Source: Actinomycetota bacterium
GTDB lineage: Bacteria > Actinomycetota > Acidimicrobiia > IMCC26256 > JAENVU01
Assembly: GCA_016870395.1 (NCBI GenBank)
Contig: VGBT01000001.1
Coordinates: 130,376-194,375 of the forward strand
DNA length: 64,000 bases
Direction: 5' to 3'
The notes beneath the pieces are model-generated. The model did no database searches. It was given only the letters and a program-made list of their open reading frames with translations, and was not told the origin of the DNA. The translations under genes and the position numbers were made by a program. This document shows, piece after piece, positions 26,248-36,298 of this stretch (positions within the stretch are counted from its first letter, which is position 1; the number at the start of each line of letters is the position of its first letter).

Positions 26248-26552
26248 AGCTCACCGACACCTACTTCCTCACCTTCGCCGCGCTTCTCTTCACGATCGGT
26301 GCGGTCGGCCTGCTGGTCCGTCGCAACGTGCTCGTGATGTTCATGTGCGTCGAGCTGATGCTCAACGCCGTCAACGTCACGTTCGTTGCCTTCTCGAAGA
26401 CGTTGAACGACATCAGCGGGCAGGCGATCGTGTTCTTCGTTCTCGTCGTGGCCGCAGCCGAGGTCGCGGTCGGCCTCGCGATCATCGTTGCCATCTTCCG
26501 GCGGCGGCGCAGCGGTGTCACCGCCGACGACATCGACCTCCTGAAGGGCTGA
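26244..26552 (+). CDS. nuoK: NADH-quinone oxidoreductase subunit K, copy 1
   Basis: Three-helix subunit of 102 residues with the conserved glutamate helix [20 protein letters not shown] and the second glutamate in [22 protein letters not shown] start overlaps the nuoJ stop. Confidence 0.95.
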   Translation: MKLTDTYFLTFAALLFTIGAVGLLVRRNVLVMFMCVELMLNAVNVTFVAFSKTLNDISGQAIVFFVLVVAAAEVAVGLAIIVAIFRRRRSGVTADDIDLLKG

Positions 26553-26565
26553 GGCTCCACCGATC

Positions 26566-28695
26566 ATGAACGCGCGCGATCTCCTGGACACGATCTGGAT
26601 CGTTCCCGCGCTCCCGCTGCTGGGTGCGGTCGTGCTGGGTCTGTTCGGCCGTCGCATCGGCGACCCGAGAGCCGGCTGGATCGCCACGGGCCTGCTCGGC
26701 GCGGCCTTCTGCTGGTCGGTGGTGATGTTCGCGGCGCTGCTGTCGCTGCCCGACGAGGCACGGCGAAACACCGTCGAGCTCTACACGTGGCTCCGGGCCG
26801 GCGCGCTCGAGGTGAACCTTGGGTTCCTCGCCGACCCGCTCTCGATCACCTGGATCCTGTTGGTCACCGGCGTCGGATCGTTGATCCACCTCTACGCGAT
26901 CGGCTACATGCACGGCGACGAGCGGTTCAGCCGCTTCTTCGCCTACTTCAACCTGTTCGCGGCCTCGATGCTGGTGCTGGTGCTCGCCAGCAGCTTCCTG
27001 CTCACGTTCCTGGGCTGGGAGGGTGTCGGCCTCTGCTCGTACCTGTTGATCGGGTTCTGGTTCCAGCGTCGCCGGGCGTCGAGCGCGTCGGTCAAGGCCT
27101 TCGTCACCAACCGGGTCGGCGACTTCGGCTTCATGCTCGCGATGTTCTTCATCGTCGGCGCGCTGGGGAGTCTCGACTACGCGGCGATGGACGCGAAGGC
27201 CGGAGGCATCGCCCAGTCGACGGCCACCGTGATCGCGCTGCTGCTGTTCCTGGCCTGCATCGGCAAGAGCGCGCAGATCGGGCTGCACCTTTGGTTGCCC
27301 GACGCAATGGAAGGACCCACGCCCGTCTCCGCACTCATCCACGCGGCCACGATGGTGACCGCCGGTGTCTATCTCGTGTGTCGTACGGCACCGTTCTTCG
27401 AACGAAGTGGCGACGCGATGACGGTCGTCGCGATCTTCGGTGCGCTGACCGCGCTGCTCGCGGGCACCGTCGCGCTCGTTCAGCCCGACATCAAGCGCGT
27501 GCTGGCGTACTCGACGGTGAGTCAGCTCGGCTACATGTTCCTCGCGGCGGGGGTCGGTGCCTACTCGGCCGCGGTGTTCTTCGTCCTCGCTCATGCGTTC
27601 TACAAGGGCACGCTGTTCCTCGGCGCTGGAACCGTCATCCACGGCACCCACGACGAGCAGGACATCCGGCACATGGGTGGCCTGCGCAAGTACCTCCCGT
27701 TCACCGGGATTGCGTTCGTGATCGCGTGGCTCGCCATCTCGGGCGTCCCACCTCTGGCCGGGTTCTGGGCCAAGGACGGGATCCTGGCGAGCGCGTTCTT
27801 CGACGACGCGTACGTCGTCTACGCGATCGGCCTGTTCGCCGCCGCGCTGACCGCGATCTACGTTACACGCGAGACGTTGCTCGTCTTCTTCGGCAACGAG
27901 CGCTTCCACCCGGCCGTAGCGACAGCCGCGGGGAGTGACGTCAGTGGCGAGACCGGTGCCGGCGAGGACGGGAGCGCGCCCGCAGCCGCCGAGGAAGTGA
28001 GCGCGGCCACGACGTCGGCGGCGGAGGGCGCCATCGTGTCGGAACCTGCCTTGGCACACGCGCACGTCGAGACGGCTTCGCCGACCGTCGACTACGGGAC
28101 GCACACCGCGCCGACGCACCTTGAGGGGAACCCGCACGAGGGAACCTCGGTGATGGTGTTCCCGGTGCTGGTGCTGGCGACGTTCGCGATCTTCGCCGGG
28201 CTGCTCAACCTCCCGTTCAAGAGGCTGGAGTTCCTCACCGAGTTCCTCGACCCGGTGTTCGGCCGCTTCTACTCGCCATATCCCACGTCGTTCGTCGCGG
28301 GGCTCACTCTCGACCTCGTCGCCATCGCGGTCGCCTTCACCGGGGTGGGGATCGCGTTCTGGCTCTACCGCAAGGGCCTCGCCGATCCCGAGCTCGATCC
28401 CCTGAACCAGCGGCTCGGCGCGCTGGCCCGACTGTTCGGCAACGCCTGGTACTACGACAAGGCGATCACCTACCTGGTCGGGGGTCCGATCCGGCGGGCA
28501 GCCGACTGGCTGGCGGGCGTGTTTGACCTGAAGATCCTCGACGGTGCCGTCAACGGCGTCGCCCACCTCTTCGGGTTCGCGTCGCGAGGCCTACGGCGGG
28601 TCCAGACCGGTCTCGTCCGCCAGTACGCCCTCGGGATCGTCCTCGGTGCCGTCCTCCTCCTGCTCTACGCAGTTGCACGGGTCGGTATTTCGTGA
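26566..28695 (+). CDS. nuoL: NADH-quinone oxidoreductase subunit L, copy 1
   Basis: Antiporter-like proton-pumping subunit, 709 residues. It shows FLGWEGVGLCSYLLIGFW, the SAQIGLHLWLPDAMEGPTPVSALIHAATMVTAGVYL block and DIKRVLAYSTVSQLGYMF with key lysines. A non-conserved Ala/Glu/His-rich insert of about 75 residues (27914-28140) interrupts the later membrane domain; the second copy lacks it. ATG 26566 follows nuoK by 13 bases. Confidence 0.95.
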   Translation: MNARDLLDTIWIVPALPLLGAVVLGLFGRRIGDPRAGWIATGLLGAAFCWSVVMFAALLSLPDEARRNTVELYTWLRAGALEVNLGFLADPLSITWILLVTGVGSLIHLYAIGYMHGDERFSRFFAYFNLFAASMLVLVLASSFLLTFLGWEGVGLCSYLLIGFWFQRRRASSASVKAFVTNRVGDFGFMLAMFFIVGALGSLDYAAMDAKAGGIAQSTATVIALLLFLACIGKSAQIGLHLWLPDAMEGPTPVSALIHAATMVTAGVYLVCRTAPFFERSGDAMTVVAIFGALTALLAGTVALVQPDIKRVLAYSTVSQLGYMFLAAGVGAYSAAVFFVLAHAFYKGTLFLGAGTVIHGTHDEQDIRHMGGLRKYLPFTGIAFVIAWLAISGVPPLAGFWAKDGILASAFFDDAYVVYAIGLFAAALTAIYVTRETLLVFFGNERFHPAVATAAGSDVSGETGAGEDGSAPAAAEEVSAATTSAAEGAIVSEPALAHAHVETASPTVDYGTHTAPTHLEGNPHEGTSVMVFPVLVLATFAIFAGLLNLPFKRLEFLTEFLDPVFGRFYSPYPTSFVAGLTLDLVAIAVAFTGVGIAFWLYRKGLADPELDPLNQRLGALARLFGNAWYYDKAITYLVGGPIRRAADWLAGVFDLKILDGAVNGVAHLFGFASRGLRRVQTGLVRQYALGIVLGAVLLLLYAVARVGIS

Positions 28696-30296
28696 ACGAC
28701 CTCGGATTTCCGATCCTCACCGCATTGATCGGCACCCCGATCGTCGGGGCGCTGCTCGTGCTGTGCACGCCGTCGAGTCGCCCGGAGATGGCGCGTGCGG
28801 TGGGCTACATGGCCAGCGCGGCCACGCTCGGCCTGGCGGCCTGGCTGCTCTGGGAATTCGACACCGCCTTCGGCGGCTTCCAGTTCGTCGAGGCGAACCG
28901 CTGGTTCGACGCGCTGGGCGTCGGCTACATCGTCGGGGTCGACGGGTTCAGCATCTTCATGGTCGCCGTGACCGCGCTGCTCTTTCCGATCGGACTGCTC
29001 GCGTCCTCCACGATCGAGCATCGGGTCAAGGCCTACACGTTCTGGTTCCTCCTGCTCGAGGGCGCGATCTTGGGGATCTTCCTGTCCTTGGATCTCATCG
29101 CCTTCTTCGTCTTCTGGGAAGCGATGCTCGTCCCGATGTACTTCCTCATCGCGGGCTGGGGCAGCGCGAACCGCGTGTACGCGTCGATGAAGTTCTTCAT
29201 CTACACCGCGGCCGGCTCGGCCTTCCTGTTGGCGTCGATCCTGGTCCTGGGCTTCCTGCACCAGGCCGACACGGGCAACCTCACGTTCGACTACCGGGTC
29301 CTGGTCGCATGGAACGGCCTCGCCGGGAGCACGGCCGCGTGGCTCTTTCTCGGTTTCATGGCCGCGTTCGCGATCAAGGCGCCGCTCTTCCCGTTTCACA
29401 CCTGGCTGCCCGACGTGCACACCGAGGCGCCCACTGCCGGGTCCGTGGTGCTGGCAGGTGTGATCCTGAAGATGGGTGCGTACGGCTTCATGCGCTTCAG
29501 CTTCGAGTTGTTCCCGCAGGCGTCAGTCGACTTCGCCCCCCTGATCCTCACACTGGCCGTGATCGGGATTGTCTACGGGTCGGTGGTCGCAGCGATGCAG
29601 CGCGACGCAAAGCGGGTGATCGCGTTCTCGTCGGTCGCGCACATGGGCTTCATCCTGCTCGGGATCTTCTCGATCACGGTCTTCGGGCTCGACGGCGCCA
29701 CGTTCACTATGATCAGCCACCCGCTCACCACGGGCGCGCTGTTCCTGGTGATCGGGATGCTCTACGAGCGTCGGCACACGCGCCAGATCGACGCGTTCGG
29801 TGGCATCTGGCGCTCCGCCCCCGTTCTCACCGGGTTCTTTCTCGCGGCGATGTTCGCCGGCATCGGCGTTCCCGGCTTCTCCGGCTTCATCGGTGAGTTC
29901 CTCTCCGTGCTGGGGGCGTTCGTCTCCCATCGTTGGTGGGCGGTGGTCGCGACCACCGGTGTGGTCCTGGCGGCGGTGTACATGCTCTGGATGTTCCAAC
30001 GGGTGTTCACCGGCAAGGCCGAAGGCGAGAACGTCACCGTGGCCGACGTCACGATCCGCGAGGTGGTCGTCGTCGCGCCGCTCCTGTTGCTCAGCCTGTT
30101 CATCGGCCTGTTCCCGCAGCCGGTGCTCGACCGCATCGAGCCGACGGCCAAGCGCGTGGTCGCCAACTTCGAGCGCAAGACCGACTACGTGCGCCCCGGA
30201 CCCGATCGCATCCCCACCAAGGCAGAGCGCGAAGCAGAGCGCGAAGCAGAGGCTGAGGCCGAGCACGACGGCGAGACCACGGAGCCGACCAAGTGA
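28692..30296 (+). CDS. nuoM: NADH-quinone oxidoreductase subunit M, copy 1
   Basis: Second antiporter-like subunit, 534 residues, with FFVFWEAMLVPMYFLIAGWG, the FPFHTWLPDVHTEAPTAGSV motif and AKRVIAFSSVAHMGFILLG. The hydrophilic C-terminal tail (KAEREAEREAEAEAEHDGETT) is encoded partly by a 12-base tandem repeat at 30222-30251. GTG start overlapping the nuoL stop (GTGA). Confidence 0.95.
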   Translation: MNDLGFPILTALIGTPIVGALLVLCTPSSRPEMARAVGYMASAATLGLAAWLLWEFDTAFGGFQFVEANRWFDALGVGYIVGVDGFSIFMVAVTALLFPIGLLASSTIEHRVKAYTFWFLLLEGAILGIFLSLDLIAFFVFWEAMLVPMYFLIAGWGSANRVYASMKFFIYTAAGSAFLLASILVLGFLHQADTGNLTFDYRVLVAWNGLAGSTAAWLFLGFMAAFAIKAPLFPFHTWLPDVHTEAPTAGSVVLAGVILKMGAYGFMRFSFELFPQASVDFAPLILTLAVIGIVYGSVVAAMQRDAKRVIAFSSVAHMGFILLGIFSITVFGLDGATFTMISHPLTTGALFLVIGMLYERRHTRQIDAFGGIWRSAPVLTGFFLAAMFAGIGVPGFSGFIGEFLSVLGAFVSHRWWAVVATTGVVLAAVYMLWMFQRVFTGKAEGENVTVADVTIREVVVVAPLLLLSLFIGLFPQPVLDRIEPTAKRVVANFERKTDYVRPGPDRIPTKAEREAEREAEAEAEHDGETTEPTK

Positions 30297-31804
30297 TCGC
30301 CACCCAGACCCCGTCGATCGACTGGCTCGCGATCGCGCCCGTCATCGCACTGGTGGGTGCCGCGCTCGCGGTCATCCTCGTGCGAGCGATGATCCGCCAT
30401 GCCCCGCGTGTGTACGAGGCGTCGATCGTCGTTGGGTTCGTCGGGCTGACGGTTGCCGCGTTGTTCCTCGCACGGCAGTGGTCCGAGGTGCGCGACTCCG
30501 GTTCGTACCTCGCGATCTCCGACATGGTCGCGGTCGACGGGTTCGCGGTGTTCGTAGGCACGGTGGTGCTGATCGCCACTGGTCTCGTGCTGCTGCTCTC
30601 GAGCAAGTACCTCGCCAGGCGGGGCATCGAGTCCCGCCCGGAGTACGTCGCCTTGTTGCTCCTGTCGGCGGCCGGGATGCTCGTGATGAGCACTGCCAAT
30701 GACCTGATCGTCGTGTTCGTCGCGCTCGAGACGCTGTCGATTCCGCTGTACGTGCTCTCGGCCTACGATCGGCGCCGCTCGCGCTCGCTCGAAGCGGGTA
30801 TGAAGTACTTCGTGCTCGGCGCGTTTGCGTCTGCCGTGCTGCTCTACGGCATCGCGCTGGTGTACGGGGCCACCGGCACGACGTCGCTGCTCGGCAGCGA
30901 GGGCAACGTCGGCATCGCGCAGTTCCTCTCCCAGGTGACGCTGCTCGAGGAGGGCACGCTGATCGCCGGCCTGATGCTCCTGCTCGTCGGTCTCGGCTTC
31001 AAGATCGCCGCGGTTCCGTTCCACATGTGGACGCCCGACGTCTACGAGGGATCGCCGACCCCGGTGACCGCATTCATGGCTTCGGCGACCAAGGCGGCCG
31101 GGTTCGCAGCCCTGCTCCGAATCCTCCTGACCGCCTTCGTCGACTACCGCTCCGACTGGCGCCCGGCCATCTGGGGCCTCGCGGTGCTCACCCTCGTGGT
31201 CGGCTCGGTCGCAGCGCTCGTCCAACGCGACATCAAGCGAATGTTGGCGTACTCCTCGATCAGCCATGCCGGTTACGTGCTGATCGGCTTGGAGGCGGGG
31301 ACCCGCCAGGGCCTCGAGGCGGCGCTCTTCTATCTGTTGGTCTACGCGTTCATGACCGTGGGCTCGTTTGCCGTGGTGAGCGTGGTCGGGAGGAGGGACG
31401 ACCGCCACCTGATCGAGGACTACCGCGCGTTGGGAAGGGACCGACCGGCGCTGGCCGCGCTGCTCGCGTTCTTCCTGCTGGCACAGGCCGGCGTGCCGCC
31501 GACCGGTGGGTTCATCGCGAAGCTGGGGGTGTTCGCCGCCGCGGCCGACGCCCGCAGCTACGCCCTGCTGCTCGTCGGTGTCGTCGCCTCGGTGATCGCG
31601 GCGTTCTTCTACCTGCGGGTGATCGTCGTCATGTACGCGAGCGAGGACGTCGAGGAGGCGACCGAGGCCCCGGCCGCGGCGCGTGCGCGGGTCGACGCGC
31701 CCACCGCCGTGGTGCTGGCCGTGTGCGCCGCGTTCACGCTCTGGGTCGGGATCCTGCCGACGGTCACGCTCGAGTTCGCGCGCCATGCCCACCTCGTCAA
31801 CTGA
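30293..31804 (+). CDS. nuoN: NADH-quinone oxidoreductase subunit N, copy 1
   Basis: Third antiporter-like subunit, 503 residues. Family marks are FVALETLSIPLYVLSAYDRRRSRSLEAGMKYFVLGAFASAVLLYG, FKIAAVPFHMWTPDVYEGSPTPVTAFM and DIKRMLAYSSISHAGYVL. GTG start overlapping the nuoM stop. It ends the 14-gene operon; the second nuo operon follows after 124 bases. Confidence 0.95.
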   Translation: MIATQTPSIDWLAIAPVIALVGAALAVILVRAMIRHAPRVYEASIVVGFVGLTVAALFLARQWSEVRDSGSYLAISDMVAVDGFAVFVGTVVLIATGLVLLLSSKYLARRGIESRPEYVALLLLSAAGMLVMSTANDLIVVFVALETLSIPLYVLSAYDRRRSRSLEAGMKYFVLGAFASAVLLYGIALVYGATGTTSLLGSEGNVGIAQFLSQVTLLEEGTLIAGLMLLLVGLGFKIAAVPFHMWTPDVYEGSPTPVTAFMASATKAAGFAALLRILLTAFVDYRSDWRPAIWGLAVLTLVVGSVAALVQRDIKRMLAYSSISHAGYVLIGLEAGTRQGLEAALFYLLVYAFMTVGSFAVVSVVGRRDDRHLIEDYRALGRDRPALAALLAFFLLAQAGVPPTGGFIAKLGVFAAAADARSYALLLVGVVASVIAAFFYLRVIVVMYASEDVEEATEAPAAARARVDAPTAVVLAVCAAFTLWVGILPTVTLEFARHAHLVN

Positions 31805-31861
31805 TGCGCTCAACGATGCTCCACGGGTGCTCTGAACTGCACGAATGGCCCCGCCCGCGGG

Positions 31862-31890
31862 TTGCTGCTGCGAGAAAGGGCCGGTATATG
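31862..31890 (+). promoter_or_regulatory. candidate promoter of the second nuo operon
   Basis: TTGCTG (31862-31867) and TATATG (31885-31890) are spaced by exactly 17 bases in the gap between nuoN copy 1 and nuoA copy 2. This would allow the 11-gene operon to be expressed apart from the upstream one. The start codon lies about 38 bases downstream, after GGTGGAGAG. Confidence 0.45.
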
Positions 31891-31928
31891 CTCGCCCGGT
31901 TCCAGGGTGCCGGGGTGGAGAGACGCGC

Positions 31929-32291
31929 GTGACGGAGTACTACCGCCAGTACCTCGCGGTCGCCGTGCTGATCGGTGCAGCGCTCCTGATGGTCGGGGGC
32001 ATGCTCGGCTTGGGTCGGTTGATCCGCCCGCGCCGTCCCCAGCCCGAGAAGTACGTCACCTACGAGGCCGGCTCCGACCCGATCGGGATGTTTGGCCAGT
32101 CCAACGTGCGCTACTACGTGTACGCGCTGCTCTTCGTGATGTTCGATGTGGAAGCCGTGTTCATCTTCCCGTGGGCCGTCGACGTCGAGGGCCTCGGAGT
32201 CCCGGCGCTCGTCTCGATGATCGTCTTCATCGTGCTGCTCGCGCTCGGCCTGGTCTACGCGTGGCGCAAGGGGGTGCTGCGGTGGGCCTAG
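31929..32291 (+). CDS. nuoA2: complex I subunit A, copy 2 (11-subunit type operon)
   Basis: A 120-residue three-helix protein. It has [13 protein letters not shown] in place of the usual ECG loop, so the loop cysteine of copy 1 is absent, then [15 protein letters not shown] 31929 gives the family N-terminus; the track start at 31845 lies across the promoter region. First gene of an operon without nuoE, nuoF and nuoG. Confidence 0.92.
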   Translation: MTEYYRQYLAVAVLIGAALLMVGGMLGLGRLIRPRRPQPEKYVTYEAGSDPIGMFGQSNVRYYVYALLFVMFDVEAVFIFPWAVDVEGLGVPALVSMIVFIVLLALGLVYAWRKGVLRWA

Positions 32292-32809
32292 TCGAGAAGG
32301 GCGTCCTGGGGCGCAAACCGCTCAAGCCGGTCACCTGGCTGCTCAACTACAGCCGCAAGTACTCGCTGTGGATGTTCCAGTGGGGACTTGCCTGCTGCGC
32401 GATCGAGATGGGCGCGGCGCTGGCGAGCCCACGTTTCGACATGATGCGGCTCGGGGTGATTCCGTTTCCGGCCAGTCCTCGCCAGGCCGACCTCGTGGTG
32501 ATCTCCGGCACCGTCACCGACAAGATGGCCCCGGCCATCAAGCGGCTCTACGAGCAGATGCCCGACCCGAAGTACGTGATCTCGATGGGCAGCTGCGCCA
32601 ACTGCGGCGGCCCGTACTGGGACTCGTACTCGGTCACGAAGGGGGTCGACCAGATCATCCCCGTCGACATCTATATCCCGGGCTGCCCACCTCGCCCCGA
32701 GGCACTGCTCGACGCCATCGTGATGCTCCAGGAGCGGATCCAGAACGAGGGGATCGGCAACGACGAGCTGGCCTCTCGTTGGCGCGGGGAGCCGGTCGAA
32801 GTTGCCTGA
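32282..32809 (+). CDS. nuoB2: complex I subunit B, copy 2
   Basis: Cluster N2 subunit, 175 residues. Cysteines are in [21 protein letters not shown] and IPGCPPRPE, and [12 protein letters not shown] is present. The motif GSCANCGG has one more cysteine than copy 1. The GTG start overlaps the nuoA2 end by 10 bases. The long track frame beginning at 31862 is a read-through of nuoA2. Confidence 0.95.
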   Translation: MGLVEKGVLGRKPLKPVTWLLNYSRKYSLWMFQWGLACCAIEMGAALASPRFDMMRLGVIPFPASPRQADLVVISGTVTDKMAPAIKRLYEQMPDPKYVISMGSCANCGGPYWDSYSVTKGVDQIIPVDIYIPGCPPRPEALLDAIVMLQERIQNEGIGNDELASRWRGEPVEVA

Positions 32810-33491
32810 CGAGACCCCGACGACTGAGCCGAGTGCCGACGACGCGAGTGCCGTGGTCGCGACGGCCGAGGTCCCACCCGAGCCGGACCCGGTCGTCGCG
32901 CAGCTCGCCGCCCGCTTCGAGGTGGGACTCGGCGACGGCCTCCGCGACTGGGCCGACGCCTTCGGCCACCTCGTGGTCCGGGTGCGGCGCGACGCCTGGC
33001 GGCCCGCCGCCGAGCTCGCCAAGCGCGACCTGGCGTGCGACTTCCTCTCGTTCGTAGCCGGGATCGACTGGCGGCCGGCCGACAAGTCGGAGGGCGACGA
33101 GGGCGGCGACACCAGCTCGCCCGTGCAGCCCACGGAGATGACGTTCGGCGCGGCGGGGGCCGAGGGCCGCTTCCAGGTGTTCGCGCACGTCGAGTCGACG
33201 AGCCGGCACTGGGGCGTCACGATCAAGGTCGACGTCGAGGAGGCCAACCCGCGCGTGCCGAGCTGGGTCGGGGTGTACCCGGGCGCCGACTGGCACGAGC
33301 GCGAGTGCTGGGAGATGTTCGGCATCACGTTCGACGGCCACCCGAGCCTGCGTCACCTCTATCTGCCCGGCGGTTTCGAAGGCCACCCGCTGCGCAAGGA
33401 CTTCCCGCTGCTCGCGCGCGAGGTGAAGCCCTGGCCGGGGCTGGTCGACGTGGAGCCGATGCCCGGTGGTGACGAGGAGGGCGGCGAGTGA
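32802..33491 (+). CDS. nuoC2: complex I subunit C, copy 2
   Basis: A 229-residue subunit with the core motif [38 protein letters not shown]. An acidic, Pro/Ala-rich N-terminus of about 30 residues precedes it, and an internal polar insert ([17 protein letters not shown]) separates two core strands. The start at TTG 32802 overlaps nuoB2 by 8 bases; a later GTG is possible. Confidence 0.9.
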   Translation: MPDETPTTEPSADDASAVVATAEVPPEPDPVVAQLAARFEVGLGDGLRDWADAFGHLVVRVRRDAWRPAAELAKRDLACDFLSFVAGIDWRPADKSEGDEGGDTSSPVQPTEMTFGAAGAEGRFQVFAHVESTSRHWGVTIKVDVEEANPRVPSWVGVYPGADWHERECWEMFGITFDGHPSLRHLYLPGGFEGHPLRKDFPLLAREVKPWPGLVDVEPMPGGDEEGGE

Positions 33492-34678
33492 CCACGACGC
33501 AGCCCCCCTCGCAGATGCCCGGCTTCGAGGTCGACCGGGCCGCGCTGGCCCACCTCGCCGACGCCCAGGTGAACGTCGAGCTCGACACCGGCGACATGAT
33601 CCTCAACATGGGACCGCAGCACCCCGCCACGCACGGGACCCTGCGGCTGGTGGTGCGCCTCGACGGCGAACGGGTGATCGCGGCCGACCCGGTGATCGGC
33701 TACATGCACCGGGGCTACGAGAAGCTCACCGAGTTCCGCACCTACCCGCAGGTCACCACGCTGATCAACCGCATCGACTGGCTCTCGTCGTTCGCGAACG
33801 AGGTGCCCTTCGTCCACGCGGCGGAGCGGCTCATGGGCATCGAGGCCCCCGACCGGGCGCGCTACGTCCGCACGATCCTCACCGAGCTGTCCCGCATCGC
33901 GACGATCTACCTCTTCCTCGGGGAGATGGGGCTCCAGGTCGGCGCGCTGACCCCGGCGTTCTGGGGCTTTCGCGACCGCGAGCACGTGCTCAACCTCATC
34001 GAGGGCGCGACCGGTGGGCGCTTCCACCCCAACTTCAACCGAATCGGCGGCCTGAAGGACGACCTTCCCTGGGGGTGGGTCGCAGACTGCCGCGCCGCGA
34101 TGGACCGGATCCTCACCGGCTGCGACGACTTCGAGAAGGTGCTTGTGGGCAACGAGATCTTCGAGGCCCGCACCCGGGGCGTGGGGATCATTCCGGCCGA
34201 GCTCGGCGCTGCCTATGGCGTGTCGGGTGCCAACCTGCGCGCCTCGGGGATCGACTGGGACCTCCGCCGCGACGGCCAGCCCTACCTCGCCTACCCCGAA
34301 CTCGACATCAAGGTCTGGACGCACGCCGACGGCGACTCGTTCGCCCGCTACTGGGTGCGTCTCCAGGAGACGCGCGAATCGGCCCGCATGGTGCTCCAGC
34401 TCCTCGAACGCCTGCCGTCGGGCCCGGTGATGGCGAAGGTGCCGCGCATCATCAAGGTGCCCGAGGGCGAGTGCTGGGTCGAGACCGAGAACCCGCTTGG
34501 CCAGATGGGCTACTACGTCGTCTCCAAGGGCGCGACGGGCCCGTTCCGGGTGAAGATCCGCTCGGCGAGCTTCAGCAACGTGTCGATCCTGCCCTGGCTG
34601 TTGCGCGGGGTCTACGTGCCCGACGTCGTCACCATCCTCGGCAGCCTGTACTTCATCCTCGGGGACATCGACCGATGA
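33488..34678 (+). CDS. nuoD2: complex I subunit D, copy 2
   Basis: 49-kDa-type subunit, 396 residues, with LNMGPQHPATHGTLR, GYMHRGYEKLTEFRTYPQ and the C-terminal TILGSLYFILGDIDR. Copy 1 and copy 2 differ in the residues around the quinone entrance (YLHTGMEKTAE against YMHRGYEKLTE), consistent with an old divergence rather than a recent duplication. GTG start overlapping the nuoC2 stop. Its stop is overlapped by the ATG of a truncated nuoH2 copy. Confidence 0.95.
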   Translation: MTTTQPPSQMPGFEVDRAALAHLADAQVNVELDTGDMILNMGPQHPATHGTLRLVVRLDGERVIAADPVIGYMHRGYEKLTEFRTYPQVTTLINRIDWLSSFANEVPFVHAAERLMGIEAPDRARYVRTILTELSRIATIYLFLGEMGLQVGALTPAFWGFRDREHVLNLIEGATGGRFHPNFNRIGGLKDDLPWGWVADCRAAMDRILTGCDDFEKVLVGNEIFEARTRGVGIIPAELGAAYGVSGANLRASGIDWDLRRDGQPYLAYPELDIKVWTHADGDSFARYWVRLQETRESARMVLQLLERLPSGPVMAKVPRIIKVPEGECWVETENPLGQMGYYVVSKGATGPFRVKIRSASFSNVSILPWLLRGVYVPDVVTILGSLYFILGDIDR

Positions 34679-34785
34679 CGTTGGCGCTCGACATCGGCTG
34701 GGGCACCACCCTCGCGATCAAGGGCTACGCGGAGCGGAGCTACCCCACGATCGCGTGCCGCGCGGTGCGGAGCGCAGCGTCATGA
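34675..34785 (+). pseudogene. truncated duplicate of the nuoH2 start (36-codon decoy ORF)
   Basis: ATG 34675 overlaps the nuoD2 stop and opens a 36-residue frame that begins [16 protein letters not shown], the same text as the nuoH2 N-terminus, then diverges into [17 protein letters not shown] and stops at TGA 34783-34785. That stop overlaps the true nuoH2 ATG. It may be translated as a coupling relay between nuoD2 and nuoH2, or be debris of a tandem duplication. The track hides it inside a long false ORF. Confidence 0.65.
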
Positions 34786-34835
34786 ACGTCAGCCTCGCGC
34801 TCGACATCGGCTGGGGCACCACCCTCGCGATCAAG
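34684..34835 (+). repeat. 39-bp direct repeat at the nuoD2/nuoH2 junction
   Basis: Bases 34684-34722 and 34797-34835 are identical over 39 positions (both begin GCGCTCGACATCGGCTGGGG). The spacing is 113 bases, not a multiple of three, so the two copies sit in different frames relative to each other. The region between copies has no recognisable content. Confidence 0.85.
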
Positions 34836-35816
34836 ACCGTGATCGTGCTCGCGATCATCCCGTTCGGCGCGCTGGTCCTCGGCTACACGTTCCTGCTGAA
34901 GATGATGAGCCACATGCAGAGCCGGCTCGGTCCGATGGACCCCGGCGGCTTCCACGGCTGGTTCCAGCTCGTGGGCGACGGCATCAAGTTCCTCCAGAAG
35001 GAGGACATCATGCCGGCCGAGGCCGATCGCCGGGTCTTCGCGATGGCACCGGCCGTCGTCGTGATGTCGACATTCCTCATCTTCCTTGTCATCCCCGCGG
35101 GCCCGCGCCTGGTGGTCGAAGACCTCGACGTCGGCGTCTTCTACGCGCTGGCGGTCTCGAGCCTCTCGGTGATCGGGGTCCTGATGGCCGGCTGGGCGAG
35201 TGCCAACAAGTTCGCGCTGCTCGGTGCCCTCCGGGCTGCGGGGCAGCTGATCGCGTACGAGCTCCCGCTGCTGCTCGCGGTGGTGGGAGTGGTGATCGAG
35301 GCCGGCACCATGAGTCTGCAGGGCATCGTTGTTGCCCAGCAGGAAGGCGCGATCTTCGGATTCGACGCGATCGGCAACCCGTTCGTGCTGACCCAGTTCG
35401 TGGGCTTCGCACTGTTCCTCGTCGCCGCGCAGGCCGAGCTCACCCAGCCGCCCTTCGACATGCCCGTCGCCGAGAGCGAGCTGATCTCGGGCTACATGGT
35501 CGAGTACACGGGCTTCCGATTCCTCTTCTTCTTCATCGGCGAGTTCGGCACCGCGTTCGCGTTCGCCGCGCTCGCGGCCACCCTGTTCCTGGGCGGCTGG
35601 GCGATCCCGGGCGTGCACGGGGCGACGGCCGACCTGCTCGGTCCGATCGTGCTGTTCGTGAAGCTCATGGCGATCGCGTTCCTGATGTTCTGGGTCCGCT
35701 TCACCTATCCCCGCCTGCGAGAGGACCAGCTCCAGGCGCTGGCCTGGAAGGTCCTCATCCCGATCGGGCTGCTGAACATCATCGCCACCGGAATCATCAA
35801 GGTCGCCGTGTCATGA
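34782..35816 (+). CDS. nuoH2: complex I subunit H, copy 2
   Basis: A 344-residue membrane subunit with [32 protein letters not shown] and [37 protein letters not shown] 34782 overlaps the stop of the upstream decoy frame and gives [22 protein letters not shown]. The track start at 34755 is not supported. In copy 1 the loop reads AETNHPPFD; here AELTQPPFD, as in 11-subunit type enzymes. Confidence 0.94.
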   Translation: MNVSLALDIGWGTTLAIKTVIVLAIIPFGALVLGYTFLLKMMSHMQSRLGPMDPGGFHGWFQLVGDGIKFLQKEDIMPAEADRRVFAMAPAVVVMSTFLIFLVIPAGPRLVVEDLDVGVFYALAVSSLSVIGVLMAGWASANKFALLGALRAAGQLIAYELPLLLAVVGVVIEAGTMSLQGIVVAQQEGAIFGFDAIGNPFVLTQFVGFALFLVAAQAELTQPPFDMPVAESELISGYMVEYTGFRFLFFFIGEFGTAFAFAALAATLFLGGWAIPGVHGATADLLGPIVLFVKLMAIAFLMFWVRFTYPRLREDQLQALAWKVLIPIGLLNIIATGIIKVAVS

Positions 35817-36298
35817 AGAAGCCGAAGATCCCCGGCGTCATCACCGGTCTGGGCGTGACCTTCCGAACGATGATGGAGGGCGCGGTCACGGTCCAGTACC
35901 CGCACGAGCGCGAGGACCCGCCCACACGCGCGCGTGGTGTGATCGCGCTCAAGGAGGAGAACTGCACCGTCTGCATGCTGTGCGCACGCAGCTGTCCCGA
36001 CTGGTGCATCTATATCGAGGGTCACAAGGAGCAGCGCCCGCCGCGCCGCGAAGGCGGACGCCCCCGCACCATCGGCCTTCTCGACCGCTTCGATATCGAC
36101 TACGGGCTCTGCATGTACTGCGGGATCTGCGTCGAGGTCTGCCCGTTCGACGCGCTGTTCTGGAGCCCGGAGTTCGAGTACTCCGAGTCCAACATCGCCG
36201 ACCTGCTCCACGACAAGACCAAGCTCGGGGAGTGGATGCTGACCGTGCCCGAGCCCGAGCCGCTCGAGCTCGGGGCCGCGGTGAAGGCCAAGAAGTGA
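35813..36298 (+). CDS. nuoI2: complex I subunit I, copy 2
   Basis: A 161-residue protein with two [4Fe-4S] motifs, [18 protein letters not shown] and [16 protein letters not shown]. It lacks the acidic tail of copy 1. With no NuoG in this operon, NuoI2 is the outermost cluster protein of the complex and the likely docking point for an electron donor such as ferredoxin; that is inference. ATGA overlap with nuoH2. Confidence 0.94.
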   Translation: MKKPKIPGVITGLGVTFRTMMEGAVTVQYPHEREDPPTRARGVIALKEENCTVCMLCARSCPDWCIYIEGHKEQRPPRREGGRPRTIGLLDRFDIDYGLCMYCGICVEVCPFDALFWSPEFEYSESNIADLLHDKTKLGEWMLTVPEPEPLELGAAVKAKK

